From an uncultured Oscillospiraceae bacterium (GTDB taxonomy: Bacteria; Bacillota; Clostridia; Oscillospirales; Oscillospiraceae): a stretch of 64,000 nt of DNA. The translations under genes and the position numbers were made by a program. The notes under the pieces are model-generated. The model did no database searches and was not told the DNA's origin. It saw only the letters and a list, made by a program, of their open reading frames with translations. Position 1 is the first letter of the stretch; every line of letters begins with the position of its first letter. The stretch is taken from the NCBI GenBank assembly GCA_934597175.1, contig CAKTQR010000003.1:38817-102816 (forward strand), written 5' to 3'. Shown in pieces: positions 52,408 to 61,033 of the stretch.

Positions 52408-52866
52408 TTGGGAACTCCTCTCTCTATTCCGCAATAAAATGCGCAGAATAATTTTATCACTTTTCAGCATACCTCACAAGCTTTTTTTGTTTAAACAGCT
52501 AAAATTTCAAAAAATTTTGCCTTGCAAACTTTTTTGTTGTACGCAAACATACAACTTTCGCCTCAATGCAGCCTATATGTGAAGGGCAGTAGCTGACGAG
52601 AGCCGAACGCCTGTCGGTTTTGACGGGCATCTTTTCGCTCATGCTGCGTTGAAGCCCTTGCCAATACGGGAGTATTCCCTGCACGCTTCGCCTTGCCTGA
52701 GCAAAAATCTGCTCCCTCAAAACTGCGAGGCATCTGTCAGGACTGCTTTTCGGGGCGAAAACTAGCCGTCCGCCGAGGCAAAGCAACGGAAAGCAGCGTA
52801 AGGGCACGCTGACAGACGACAGCGTCCGACTCCCGTCAACTATTTTGTTTGGAGGTGACAACAACA
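52408..52866. other. Spacer upstream of the phage-like cassette
   Basis: 459 bp with no gene. 52408-52560 is AT-rich and should hold the permease promoter. 52590-52850 is an F2-type unit inverted relative to that at 45780-46030, ending in CCGACTCCCGTCAAC directly before the holin RBS. Confidence 0.7.
52617..52723. repeat. F2 repeat core
   Basis: GTTTTGA ... TCAAAAC, centre AATACGGGAGTATT, with extended flanking homology to 45780-45910 (inverted). Confidence 0.75.
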
Positions 52867-53343
52867 ATGGAAGTAAACGATAGAGCCATCCAGATCAAAG
52901 CCGCATTTTCGGCGGCGATAGCATTCGGAACGGCGCTGTTCGGCTGGGTCGGCTGGGTGATAGTCATCTGGCTGTGCGCCATGGTGCTCGACTACCTCAC
53001 CGGCTCGTTTGCGGCGATCTACACGGGTGAATGGACAAGCCGCAAGGCAAGTCAGGGTCTGTGGCACAAGCTCGGCAGCATTGCGGCGGTTTTGGTCGCC
53101 GCCCTGTGCGATATTGCCCTCGGCGTCATCGCAGGCAAGCTCGGCGACGGCTTTATAAGCGTCGACTACGGCTGCATCATAACGCCGGTCGTTGCGGCGT
53201 GGTACATTTTCACGGAGCTTGGCAGCGTAATTGAAAATGCGGCAAAGCTCGGCGCACCAATGCCGAATTTTTTGAAAAAGCTCGTGTCGCAGCTGCGTGA
53301 TGCTGCCGACGACACCGGCGACAGGAAAGGAAAAAGACAATGA
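52867..53343 (+). CDS. Phage-type holin
   Basis: A 158-residue phage holin family protein with about four hydrophobic stretches (IAFGTALFGWVGWVIVIWLC, IAAVLVAALCDIALGVIAG, CIITPVVAAWYIFTELGSVI) and the conserved LDYLTGSFAA and ENAAKLG motifs of the toxin-secretion/lysis holins. The C-terminus is a charged cytoplasmic tail (RDAADDTGDRKGKRQ). ATG at 52867 after RBS GGAGGTG. It overlaps the next gene by 4 bases. In phages this protein lets the endolysin reach the wall; the matching amidase lies 3 kb downstream. Confidence 0.88.
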   Translation: MEVNDRAIQIKAAFSAAIAFGTALFGWVGWVIVIWLCAMVLDYLTGSFAAIYTGEWTSRKASQGLWHKLGSIAAVLVAALCDIALGVIAGKLGDGFISVDYGCIITPVVAAWYIFTELGSVIENAAKLGAPMPNFLKKLVSQLRDAADDTGDRKGKRQ

Positions 53344-54371
53344 TAATTGCAAGCATAGACGACCTTGAGCTCAAAATTTCGGAGCGTGAGCCGCTTTTGG
53401 CGGGCACGGTAGGGCTCAATCAAATAAAGCTCAGTTTTTCCGACGAGTGGGCGATATTCACAAAGCAGATAGATTTCACGAACGAGCACAGCGGCGAGTC
53501 CCGCCGGATAAGCGCCGATGTCGGCGTGGTCACCGTGCCCTGGGAGCTGCTCAGGGACGAGGGTGACATCACCTGCTATGTTCGGGGCATTGGCTCGGAC
53601 GGCACGCTCCGCCTGCGCACGAACGAGGCAAACCTCGGCACGGTGCTCGGAGGCGACGAGGAAAATGTCCCCGGCACGGGCACGCCCACGCCCGATGTCT
53701 GCGACGACACGGCGGCGAAGATAGGCGACCTGACCCAGCTCGAGACCGGCGAAAAAACGCAGCTCGTCGGGGCGATAAACGAGCTCAAGCGGCAGTCGCA
53801 CCTCGGGTATCTGCCCGTGAAGCTGACGAATTTCCAAAGCGACGGCTCGGTGTTTACCTGCACCGCCGACAAGACCTTCGCCGAGGTCGAGGCGGCAGCG
53901 GAGGGCGGCAAGGCGATGCTCGGTGTCGACACGCCCGACGGGCTTGCGATGTGCGCCCTCATCGAGTCCGGAACACAGGAGTCAGGCGGCAAGCGATGGA
54001 TGGAGTTTGTCGGCCTGTACATCGAAAACAGCATCGTGCACATCGCCGCATACTCCGACGATAGCTGGGAGCTTCAGCTCGTGGGCTATGCGACGAGCGC
54101 CGAGCTGAACGCCGTGATGGATCAGATAGGCTCGCTCTCAAATCTCACCACGACCGAGAAGTCGACCGTCGTTGCGGCGATAAACGAAGTCAAGGCAGAC
54201 ATCCCCTCAAAGACGAGCCAGCTTGAAAATGACAGCGGATTTTTGGACAGCGAGGATGTCATCGAGGTGCAGATGGTGGACATTCCGACGAAGCTCTCGG
54301 AGCTCGACGACGATGTCGGCTACCTCACGCTCGACACCCTGCCGAAGTACGACGGGAGCGTGAGCGTATAA
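53340..54371 (+). CDS. Phage baseplate/tail-appendage-like protein
   Basis: 343 residues. The N-terminal ~105 residues (KLSFSDEWAIFTKQIDFTNE, TVPWELLRDEGDITCYVRGI) resemble the BppU-like baseplate domain of Firmicutes phages. A middle segment (KIGDLTQLETGEKTQLVGAI and GSLSNLTTTEKSTVVAAINE) is a repeated coiled-coil trimerisation motif of tail fibres, followed by PSKTSQLENDSGFLDSEDV. The overlap with the holin gene and its direction place it in one cassette. Assignment rests on pattern and context. Confidence 0.65.
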   Translation: MIIASIDDLELKISEREPLLAGTVGLNQIKLSFSDEWAIFTKQIDFTNEHSGESRRISADVGVVTVPWELLRDEGDITCYVRGIGSDGTLRLRTNEANLGTVLGGDEENVPGTGTPTPDVCDDTAAKIGDLTQLETGEKTQLVGAINELKRQSHLGYLPVKLTNFQSDGSVFTCTADKTFAEVEAAAEGGKAMLGVDTPDGLAMCALIESGTQESGGKRWMEFVGLYIENSIVHIAAYSDDSWELQLVGYATSAELNAVMDQIGSLSNLTTTEKSTVVAAINEVKADIPSKTSQLENDSGFLDSEDVIEVQMVDIPTKLSELDDDVGYLTLDTLPKYDGSVSV

Positions 54372-54372
54372 C

Positions 54373-54891
54373 ATGGCAAAGACTTATATATCGACCATCG
54401 GCAAGGCGCTTGCCATGAACGGCAGAGTGCTTCTCGTCGACGGCAGGGCGATTCGCCCGCCGACATTTCTTGAGGAGGAAAGCGCCTCAGCGCCGCCGGC
54501 GTCGGTGGTGCTGACCTCCGGCGGCAAGGCGGTGGCGCTGAGCGGTGCGGCGATAAAAGCGCCGGTTTTTGCGCCGGAGATAAACGAGGAATGCACGCTC
54601 TTATCCGCTTCGGTAAGAAGCAAAAACGCCAATCTCGGAAAGGTGTTCATCTTCACCATTTACAGCGAGTATTTTCCCGCATCATATGTTGCGGTCTACG
54701 AAAACGGCAAGGAGGTCAAGCCCCGTGCCATGGGCTACATCTCCCCGGCAAAGCTCAAGAACAAAAAGGTGGGCTGGCAGCTCTCGATCAACGCCAGCGT
54801 CCGCGGCGACCACGACTACACCTTCGTGTTGTTCGACCCCAACGGTCGGCGCTCGGCAAACTCAAAAACGCTCACCGTCACGGTAAGATAA
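54373..54891 (+). CDS. Phage appendage-associated protein, unknown
   Basis: 172 residues, beginning 1 base after the previous stop. MAKTYISTIGKALAMNGRVL and the paired SGGKAVALSGAAIKAPVF look like two copies of a short beta-structured unit. The C-terminal half resembles an immunoglobulin-like fold (GKVFIFTIYSEYFPASYVAV ... NSKTLTVTV). No family recognised; it probably decorates the same appendage as its neighbours. Confidence 0.6.
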   Translation: MAKTYISTIGKALAMNGRVLLVDGRAIRPPTFLEEESASAPPASVVLTSGGKAVALSGAAIKAPVFAPEINEECTLLSASVRSKNANLGKVFIFTIYSEYFPASYVAVYENGKEVKPRAMGYISPAKLKNKKVGWQLSINASVRGDHDYTFVLFDPNGRRSANSKTLTVTVR

Positions 54892-54902
54892 GGAGGAAAA
54901 AC

Positions 54903-56402
54903 ATGAGTGTAAGCACAAAATATAAAGACCAGACCATAGCGCAGCTGACCGAAAGCGGCTCGGTCACGCTCGAAACGGCGGGCAAATACTGCGAGGATAA
55001 CATCACCGTCGAATATGCGGCATCGGAGTCGGGCGGCTTCAGCGGCAGCTACAACGACCTCACCGACAAGCCCACGATACCCGAGGCCGTGACCGAGGAC
55101 ACCGTCTCCGGCTGGGGCTTTACGAAGAACACGGGCACATATTCAAAGCCCGCTGCCGGCATCCCAAAGTCAGACCTCGACTCCGGCGTGCAGGCATCGC
55201 TCGGCAAAGCCGACTCGGCGCTTCAGAGCCACCAGAGCCTCGCCGCCTACCGCACGGCAAGTGCGCAGGATGTTATCGACGCAACCAAGCAGGACAAGCT
55301 CATTGCCGGCGAGAACATCACCATCGATAACGGTGTGATATCCGCAAGTGGAAGCAGTACCGGTGGAGGCGGTGTTATAGAGGTGGCGCTAACACCGGGC
55401 ACCGGCCATTATGTTGCAGATAAAACCTATGACGAGATTTATGCCCGGTATGCGGCAGGAACGAGCGTTGTGAAGATGAGTTTTATTGACTCGTTTGGCG
55501 GCGAGCCGGAAATTCAATACGCAGTAATAACAGCCGCCAGTAAGTACGGCTTGTGGCTTACAGAAAACGGCGAGAGAACATGGACGGCACACAGCGGCCT
55601 GTATCAATACACCGGAACTACTTGGACATATAGCGCAACGGTGGACTCAGCGCTGTCCGACTCTTCCGCAAAGCCTGTAGAGAACAGGGCTGTGACGGCT
55701 GAGTTAAAGAAAAAACTTGAGGTACTTCCAATGGCTTCATCATCTACATATGGTGTTGTTAAGCCTACGACAAAAACGAGCGAAATGACACGAGAAGTTG
55801 GTGTCGATAAGGAAGGCGCACTGTGGACTGCAAGCGGCAGCTACAACGACCTCACCGACAAGCCCACGATACCCGATGCCGTGACCGAGGACACCGTCTC
55901 CGGCTGGGGCTTTACGAAGAACACGGGCACATATTCAAAGCCCGCTGCCGGCATCCCAAAGTCAGACCTCGACTCGGCGGTGCAGGCGTCGCTCGGCAAA
56001 GCCGACGCCATCCCCGCAAGTCCCAAGTACACTGACACCGTGTACGACGACACGGCGGTCAAAAACAGGCTCAGCGCCATCGAGGGCCTGGAAACCGTGA
56101 CGCTCTCGGTCGTGTCGTCGAGACTCACGAATGTGGCGTACACCGCACGGTACTCGCCGCTTCTGGGCATGGTGTTCATGCGCCTGTACGGCACGGTCAA
56201 CGCCGACCTCGCCACGGGCTACGACTACGACATCATGAATATCGGCGGCAGCCTGCCCAATGCGCATGCGGCGCTCGCCGTCAAGTGCAACAAGCAGGTG
56301 CAGGCGTTTGCAAAAAGCAACGGCGTGATATCGCTGCGCCCGCTGGAGAGCGGAATAAAAAGCTACGATATCTACATCACGGGCTTCTGGTTTGTAAGCT
56401 GA
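54903..56402 (+). CDS. Phage tail-fibre-like protein with a duplicated module
   Basis: 499 residues from the ATG at 54903 (MSVSTKYKDQTIAQLTESGS). A ~58-residue module, SGSYNDLTDKPTIP...VSGWGFTKNTGTYSKP...GIPKSDLDS, occurs twice, about 264 residues apart. The DNA copies (55041-55216 and 55833-56008) differ at only a few positions. Such S-Y-N-D-L-T-D-K-P-T-I-P units are common shaft repeats of phage fibres. The part between the copies is visibly less GC-rich, as if inserted by recombination. The C-terminal ~100 residues would be the receptor-binding tip. Confidence 0.75.
   Translation: MSVSTKYKDQTIAQLTESGSVTLETAGKYCEDNITVEYAASESGGFSGSYNDLTDKPTIPEAVTEDTVSGWGFTKNTGTYSKPAAGIPKSDLDSGVQASLGKADSALQSHQSLAAYRTASAQDVIDATKQDKLIAGENITIDNGVISASGSSTGGGGVIEVALTPGTGHYVADKTYDEIYARYAAGTSVVKMSFIDSFGGEPEIQYAVITAASKYGLWLTENGERTWTAHSGLYQYTGTTWTYSATVDSALSDSSAKPVENRAVTAELKKKLEVLPMASSSTYGVVKPTTKTSEMTREVGVDKEGALWTASGSYNDLTDKPTIPDAVTEDTVSGWGFTKNTGTYSKPAAGIPKSDLDSAVQASLGKADAIPASPKYTDTVYDDTAVKNRLSAIEGLETVTLSVVSSRLTNVAYTARYSPLLGMVFMRLYGTVNADLATGYDYDIMNIGGSLPNAHAALAVKCNKQVQAFAKSNGVISLRPLESGIKSYDIYITGFWFVS
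55041..55216 (+). repeat. Direct repeat 1 in the tail-fibre gene
   Basis: 176 bp nearly identical to 55833-56008; see the tail-fibre gene. Confidence 0.9.
55833..56008 (+). repeat. Direct repeat 2 in the tail-fibre gene
   Basis: Second copy, offset 792 bp (264 codons, in frame). Confidence 0.9.
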
Positions 56403-56451
56403 CGGCAGCCGAAACTGCCGAATATAATGTAAATAACGGAGAGGTGAAATT

Positions 56452-57243
56452 ATGAAGAAGATATATCTTTCGCCGTCGGATCAGGTGCGAAACAGCTATG
56501 CCTACGGCGATACGAACGAAGCGGCGCAGTGCCGCAAAATAGCCTCCGCCTGCAAGGCGGCGCTGGAGCGCAATGGTTTTGCCGTGCGCACGAATTTTGA
56601 AGACGGCTCGAACGCCATGTACACCCGAGTCGCCGAGTCCAACACATGGGGTGCGGACCTGCACCTGTGCATCCACACCAACGCCGGCGGCGGCAAGGGC
56701 ACGGAGGCGTATGTCATCGATAAAAGCGAGCGCCGACTTGCCGCAGCGCAGCCTATCTACGACGAGGTGCGGGCGATAGCGCCCTACGGCTCGTCCCGGG
56801 GCGTGAAGACCGCCCGGTTTTACGAGCTGCGCTACACCACGGGCATGTGCGTGTATCTCGAGGTCGACTTCCACGATAACGCCGAGATCGCAAAGTGGAT
56901 CGTGAACAATACGACCGCCATTGGCGAGGCGATAGCCAAGGGCGTGTGCCGCTGCTTCGGCGTGAGCTTCGACGCAAGCGCCGGGCAGGCGGCAAAGCCC
57001 GCCGTGCGCACGACCGATGTAACGCTCGATGTGCTGTGGCGGGGCAGCCGGGGCACGCAGGTCAAAACGCTCCAGCGGCTGTTAAAGCAGCTGGGGTATA
57101 AGGACGACGACGGCAAGGTGCTTGCGATCGACGGCTCATTCGGCCCTGCGACCGAGCAGGCGGTGCGCAAGTTCCAGAAAAACCGCCTCGGCGGCGCCGA
57201 CGGCATCTGCGGCGCCAAAACCTGGGCAAAGCTCCTAAAATAG
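56452..57243 (+). CDS. N-acetylmuramoyl-L-alanine amidase endolysin
   Basis: Cuts the amide bond between muramic acid and the peptide of peptidoglycan. Residues 1-175 are an Amidase_3-type domain: IYLSPSDQVRNSYAYGDTNE with the Zn-binding Glu, LHLCIHTNAGGGKGTE with the Zn-binding His, and VYLEVDFHDN with the catalytic Glu. Residues about 190-263 are a peptidoglycan-binding domain (VKTLQRLLKQLGYK, IDGSFGPATEQAVRKFQ). No signal peptide, so it depends on the holin. Last gene of the cassette, with a terminator behind it. Confidence 0.92.
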   Translation: MKKIYLSPSDQVRNSYAYGDTNEAAQCRKIASACKAALERNGFAVRTNFEDGSNAMYTRVAESNTWGADLHLCIHTNAGGGKGTEAYVIDKSERRLAAAQPIYDEVRAIAPYGSSRGVKTARFYELRYTTGMCVYLEVDFHDNAEIAKWIVNNTTAIGEAIAKGVCRCFGVSFDASAGQAAKPAVRTTDVTLDVLWRGSRGTQVKTLQRLLKQLGYKDDDGKVLAIDGSFGPATEQAVRKFQKNRLGGADGICGAKTWAKLLK

Positions 57244-57254
57244 CGCAAAACAAC

Positions 57255-57285
57255 AAAGGCCGGACACCCGTCCAGCCTTTGTTTT
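57255..57285 (+). terminator. Terminator of the phage-like cassette
   Basis: AAAGGCCGGAC / GTCCAGCCTTT (one mismatch) followed by GTTTTG. Confidence 0.75.
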
Positions 57286-57311
57286 GTTTCGCCCTGTAAT
57301 ATATAATTGCC

Positions 57312-57495
57312 ATTTATTAACTTTTCTTTGCTCTGCCAAAGAAAAGTTACAAAAGAAACGCAGCCAAAGGCGTTTAACCACCCTTTGGAATCCCGGTACG
57401 GGGTATCGGTGCACCGGTCGTTTTGACTGCGGAGGTTTACTCCTCTGCGAGTTGCTTGCACTGCGTTCGCTTAACGGACTGCGTCAGTTACATAA
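57312..57495 (+). repeat. F1 repeat, copy f (forward, truncated)
   Basis: Hairpin CTTTTCTTTG / CAAAGAAAAG, then the standard modules up to GACTGCGTCAGTTA; the CACCGATAGG end is missing. The rest of the gap 57244-57621 holds two small GCCC/GGGC hairpins (57541-57575) and the next terminator. Confidence 0.85.
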
Positions 57496-57587
57496 AAATA
57501 TCTGAGCAAAGCGCTCAACTTCACTATGAAATTACTTCACTTGCCCGTAGGGCAAACTCAACTCGCCCGTAAGGGCAAACTTAACCG

Positions 57588-57620
57588 AAAAAACTCCCGT
57601 TCATCGAACGGGAGTTTTTT
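57588..57620 (-). terminator. Terminator of the YhgE operon
   Basis: AAAAAACTCCCGTTC / GAACGGGAGTTTTTT with loop ATC, right behind the stop codon at 57622. Confidence 0.9.
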
Positions 57621-57621
57621 C

Positions 57622-58260
57622 TCAGCAGAGCTTTTTGCAGAGCTTTTCGAAGCCTTCGCCCATGCGGCGTTTGGTTTTTTCGAGGTGGCGGTAGGGGTCT
57701 CGGCCGGCGAGCTTATCGCCGCCGAAGCCACGGACAAAACCGCTCTCGACAAAGGGCAGCAGCTTCTTGATGTCCTTGCTGTGGTGGATCTCGGACAGGT
57801 CGACCACCGAGTGGAATCCGAGCCTTGTCAGCCTCAGCTTATCCTCGTCGCTGAGGGAGTCTGCATCGGACGCCATGAGCCTGTCACCGAAGTAATCGTG
57901 CAGAGCCTTGAGCTCCTCGTCACTCGGGAGCTTGCCGCCGAAGTCGACGAGCAGCACGGGAGTTTCCTTCAGCAGCTCCACACCGTCGGTGTCGAGAATC
58001 TGCTTATCGTACTTAAACTCCGTGCCGAGCACGAGCTCCGGCATGTCCTCGGCAACGACCCCTCCGTGCACCGAAGCAAACGCCTCGTCACGCATCTCGA
58101 TGAACTGCCTGAGGTCAGTTCCCGACTCGTAAAACGGCATTGCGACCAGCTTGTCTATGCCCGCTTTTTTTGCATAGATCATCAGCTGTATAGCCTTGAC
58201 ATGGCTGTCGCATTTCCGGTCGAGACCGGGCAGGATGTGCGCTTTCCAGTCTATTATCAT
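57622..58260 (-). CDS. PHP-like (CpsB/CapC-type) protein with lost metal ligands
   Basis: 212 residues. The start IIDWKAHILPGLDRKCDSHV lines up with the start of CpsB/CapC tyrosine phosphatases (D-x-H-x-H-I-L-P-G-I-D), and GIDKLVAMPFY with their A-T-P-H-Y. The first His of H-x-H is Lys here, and the His of T-P-H is Phe, so the metal centre is damaged and phosphatase activity is doubtful. It begins within the stop of the YhgE gene (ATGA overlap) and is the last gene of a four-gene operon. A binding or regulatory role is possible. Confidence 0.7.
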   Translation of the reverse strand: MIIDWKAHILPGLDRKCDSHVKAIQLMIYAKKAGIDKLVAMPFYESGTDLRQFIEMRDEAFASVHGGVVAEDMPELVLGTEFKYDKQILDTDGVELLKETPVLLVDFGGKLPSDEELKALHDYFGDRLMASDADSLSDEDKLRLTRLGFHSVVDLSEIHHSKDIKKLLPFVESGFVRGFGGDKLAGRDPYRHLEKTKRRMGEGFEKLCKKLC

Positions 58261-60404
58261 AGCATGATTTCACTCCTGTTCTTGCTTTTTGTGATCATTT
58301 TATTAAGCTTGAGGCAGGGATAATAAAGCGCAATACCGAGCACGATCGAGCCGAGCGTTATGCCAAGCAGCACGAGCATGTTCTCCCAATAGACATTGGC
58401 ATACATGCCGCCGATGGTCTCACGCATTGCATCCATGGCGTAGCGGAAGGGCATGAACTTATAGAGATCCTGAAAAATCTCCGGCAGCACCTCAACGGGA
58501 TAGGTGCCGCCCGATCCTGCGACCTGCACGACCATGACGATGACCGAAACAGCCATACCTATATTATCCAGCGCAAATACGAGCGCATAGTTGATCATTG
58601 AAAAGCACAGACCCGTCAGCACCGCTGTCAGCACGAACTTGAACGGGTACAGGCACTGTATCTTCACATACCACAGGTCGCCGAGCGAGACGATTATCGC
58701 CTGCGCCATGCCGACGAGGAAGAACAGGGCGTAGCGCCCGAAGAAGCGCTCATACACATTGGGCTTTTCGATCGGGCAGCTGCGGCCGACCTGCGTCTTG
58801 AGCATGACTGCGCACAGCAGCGCACCGACCCACTGCGCAAGCACGGTGTAAAACGGTGCGGTGCACGAGCCGTTGGTGGTGACATCGTACTCACGCACGG
58901 TCTCGCACTGTATCGGCGAGGCGAGGTAGCTGCCTATCTTATCTCCGTTTCCGTCGACGGCCTCGACTATCTGCTTGAACTGGTCGGAGTTTTTGAACAC
59001 CGTCAGGAACTCGGCGATGTCGTGAAGCTCGGTCACGGCGCTCTGGGCGGCCGATTTTGCGCCGCCGAGACCCTTTTCGAGCGAAAGCACCGTATTTATG
59101 TACGATTCGAGCGTTTTCGACATGGAGTTGAGCCCGGTCTTGGAGTTTGACAGTATCTTGCCCAGACCGTCGGATGCGGTGTGCACTGCGCCTATCGCTT
59201 TGTCGACTGCGGGGGTCAGATCGTCGCTTACCGCCTTCTGCACGGTTTTGAGCGTGCTGCGGATGGAGCTTATCTCATTAAGAACGCCGTTTTGCGCCGA
59301 CTTTATCTCATTGAGATTATCGTCGTTTGCGGTCTTGAGGCTTTCAAGCTTGGTCGCCAGCTCGCCGAGCTGGTCGCACAGCTTCTGCACCTGGTTTGCA
59401 AGCGTGGTGAAGCCTGCGTTTTTAAGTGCCGTCGCCATGTCGGAGTAATTTGCCTGCATGCTCTTGACGAGGGCGATGCGGGAGGCGAGGTCTGCCGAGA
59501 CAAACTCGTTGTACTTATTTAGATCGGCAAACAGCGACTTCATGCTCGTCTGCATGGAGTCAAGCTCTGCATCCGTCTGCTTTATCGCCGCCGTGACGGC
59601 GTCGGCTGTGTCGGAATACCTTGCGTTTGCGCTGTCGGCGGAGCTGTCTATCTTATTTAAATAGTCCTTCGTCGAGTCGAGGGTGTTTGCCGTTGTGCCC
59701 ATGAGGGTGATGGTTGCCCGCATGAGGTTTGTCGCCGAGTCGGAAAGCTTCGTGCAGCAGTCGATGGTCGATATCGCAAAGTTGAGCTTATCGGCAAGGC
59801 TGTTCACGCCGCTAATTATATTGTCAATGCCGCTTGCGGCGCTGATGCCGTTAGCCTCGGCGACGGAGATGAGCTTGGTGGCCGAGTCTGCGATGGTCTC
59901 AAGGAACACGGAGTTTACCTGCTCCTGCACCGAGGTCTGCGCCTTGCCGGTTATCTTGGGTGCGATGGCGTTTTTCTTTTCGTTTTCGTAGTATTTGAGC
60001 TCCGGATTCTTCGGGTCGCCACGCAGGATGCTCAAAACGCCGGTAGTAAAGTCCTCGGGCACGATGAGGGCTGCATAGCAGTCGCCGCTGCGCACCTCAT
60101 TGAGCGCCTCCTCGGTGTTGTCAAAGAACACCCAGCCTATCTGATCATTGCTCTTGAGGGCGGATATGACCTGATCGCCCACGCAGACATCGAGGCCCAA
60201 AATGGTCTCGCCCTTGTCCTCGGAGGCTACGGCGACCTTTATGCGGGAGGTCGATTCCTCGCCGTAGGGGTCCCAGTTGGAGAAGATGTTGAACCATGCG
60301 TACAGGCATGGCACGACGCACAGGCCGAGCACGACGACTATCGCAACGACGCTGCTGAACACACGGCTGAGGTCGTTTTTGCAGATACTGAGTACATTTT
60401 TCAT
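58257..60404 (-). CDS. YhgE/Pip-family membrane protein (copy 1)
   Basis: 715 residues. The N-terminal helix and motif VVPCLYAWFNIFSNWDPYGE are the signature of the YhgE/phage-infection-protein family (ABC-2-like membrane proteins). A long extracytoplasmic coiled-coil region follows (about 150-510), then a C-terminal block of about five helices with VAGSGGTYPVEVLPEIFQDL and FMPFRYAMDAMRETIGGMY. Relatives act in export and in phage entry; the substrate here is unknown. Same operon as a second copy, from which it is separated by a small membrane protein gene. It overlaps both neighbouring genes by 4 bases. Confidence 0.92.
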   Translation of the reverse strand: MKNVLSICKNDLSRVFSSVVAIVVVLGLCVVPCLYAWFNIFSNWDPYGEESTSRIKVAVASEDKGETILGLDVCVGDQVISALKSNDQIGWVFFDNTEEALNEVRSGDCYAALIVPEDFTTGVLSILRGDPKNPELKYYENEKKNAIAPKITGKAQTSVQEQVNSVFLETIADSATKLISVAEANGISAASGIDNIISGVNSLADKLNFAISTIDCCTKLSDSATNLMRATITLMGTTANTLDSTKDYLNKIDSSADSANARYSDTADAVTAAIKQTDAELDSMQTSMKSLFADLNKYNEFVSADLASRIALVKSMQANYSDMATALKNAGFTTLANQVQKLCDQLGELATKLESLKTANDDNLNEIKSAQNGVLNEISSIRSTLKTVQKAVSDDLTPAVDKAIGAVHTASDGLGKILSNSKTGLNSMSKTLESYINTVLSLEKGLGGAKSAAQSAVTELHDIAEFLTVFKNSDQFKQIVEAVDGNGDKIGSYLASPIQCETVREYDVTTNGSCTAPFYTVLAQWVGALLCAVMLKTQVGRSCPIEKPNVYERFFGRYALFFLVGMAQAIIVSLGDLWYVKIQCLYPFKFVLTAVLTGLCFSMINYALVFALDNIGMAVSVIVMVVQVAGSGGTYPVEVLPEIFQDLYKFMPFRYAMDAMRETIGGMYANVYWENMLVLLGITLGSIVLGIALYYPCLKLNKMITKSKNRSEIML

Positions 60405-61033
60405 TTCTCATCCGCCTTTCCGTCAGCCTGTTCGGGCGCATTTTCCGCCGCCTGCTGTGCCGCTGCGGCGGCCTGATTTGTCACCTGCGCAACGGCCTTT
60501 TCGACCGCCTGTGCGACGGCCTTTTCAACGGCCTGCGCAACGGCCTTTTCGACCACCTGCTCGACGGCTTTCTCCACCGCCGACGCAACGGGCTTTTCGA
60601 CCGCCTTTTCTATCGCCTTCTCGATGGGCTTAGCCTCGGGCTTGGCAGGCTCGGGCGGATTTTCCACCTTCACGGGCGCCTTTTCGGCGGGCTTTATGCG
60701 GGGCTTTGCAACGGACTTGCCCCGGATCTCCAGCAGGCTGTCAAACTCCTTTTTCTCGGACTCGGACAATTCGTTCAGCGTATCCTGCAGCTGCCTGTCG
60801 ACATACGCAACGAAGATGAGGAATGCCGCTGCGACAAACATCGTGAGTATCCAAATTATAAGGAACACGACACGGGAGCTGTCGGTCAGAAGTCTTATTA
60901 TAATGAGCAGCACCGGCAGCACCGCAAGGCTGATAAAGCCGTTGCGGATGCGGCGCTTGTTGCCCATGTGCAGCTCCTCGGCGAATATGAGGAGCTTTGC
61001 GTAAAGCTTATCGGTGTTGGACTTTTTCTTCAT
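60401..61033 (-). CDS. Two-helix membrane protein with Ala/Glu/Lys octad repeats
   Basis: 210 residues. Two transmembrane helices (GFISLAVLPVLLIIIRLL and VVFLIIWILTMFVAAAFLIF) are followed by a Pro/Lys/Glu-rich linker. A tail then repeats VEKAVAQA-like 8-residue units at least five times, probably one long helix. The ATG at 61031-61033 overlaps the upstream stop by 1 base. Between two YhgE genes it may be a small partner of the exporters. Family not recognised; the tail composition makes matches unreliable. Confidence 0.75.
   Translation of the reverse strand: MKKKSNTDKLYAKLLIFAEELHMGNKRRIRNGFISLAVLPVLLIIIRLLTDSSRVVFLIIWILTMFVAAAFLIFVAYVDRQLQDTLNELSESEKKEFDSLLEIRGKSVAKPRIKPAEKAPVKVENPPEPAKPEAKPIEKAIEKAVEKPVASAVEKAVEQVVEKAVAQAVEKAVAQAVEKAVAQVTNQAAAAAQQAAENAPEQADGKADEK

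Noticed and set aside
52867..57243. Complete prophage
   Set aside because: Only lysis and appendage genes are present; no structural, replication or integration genes.
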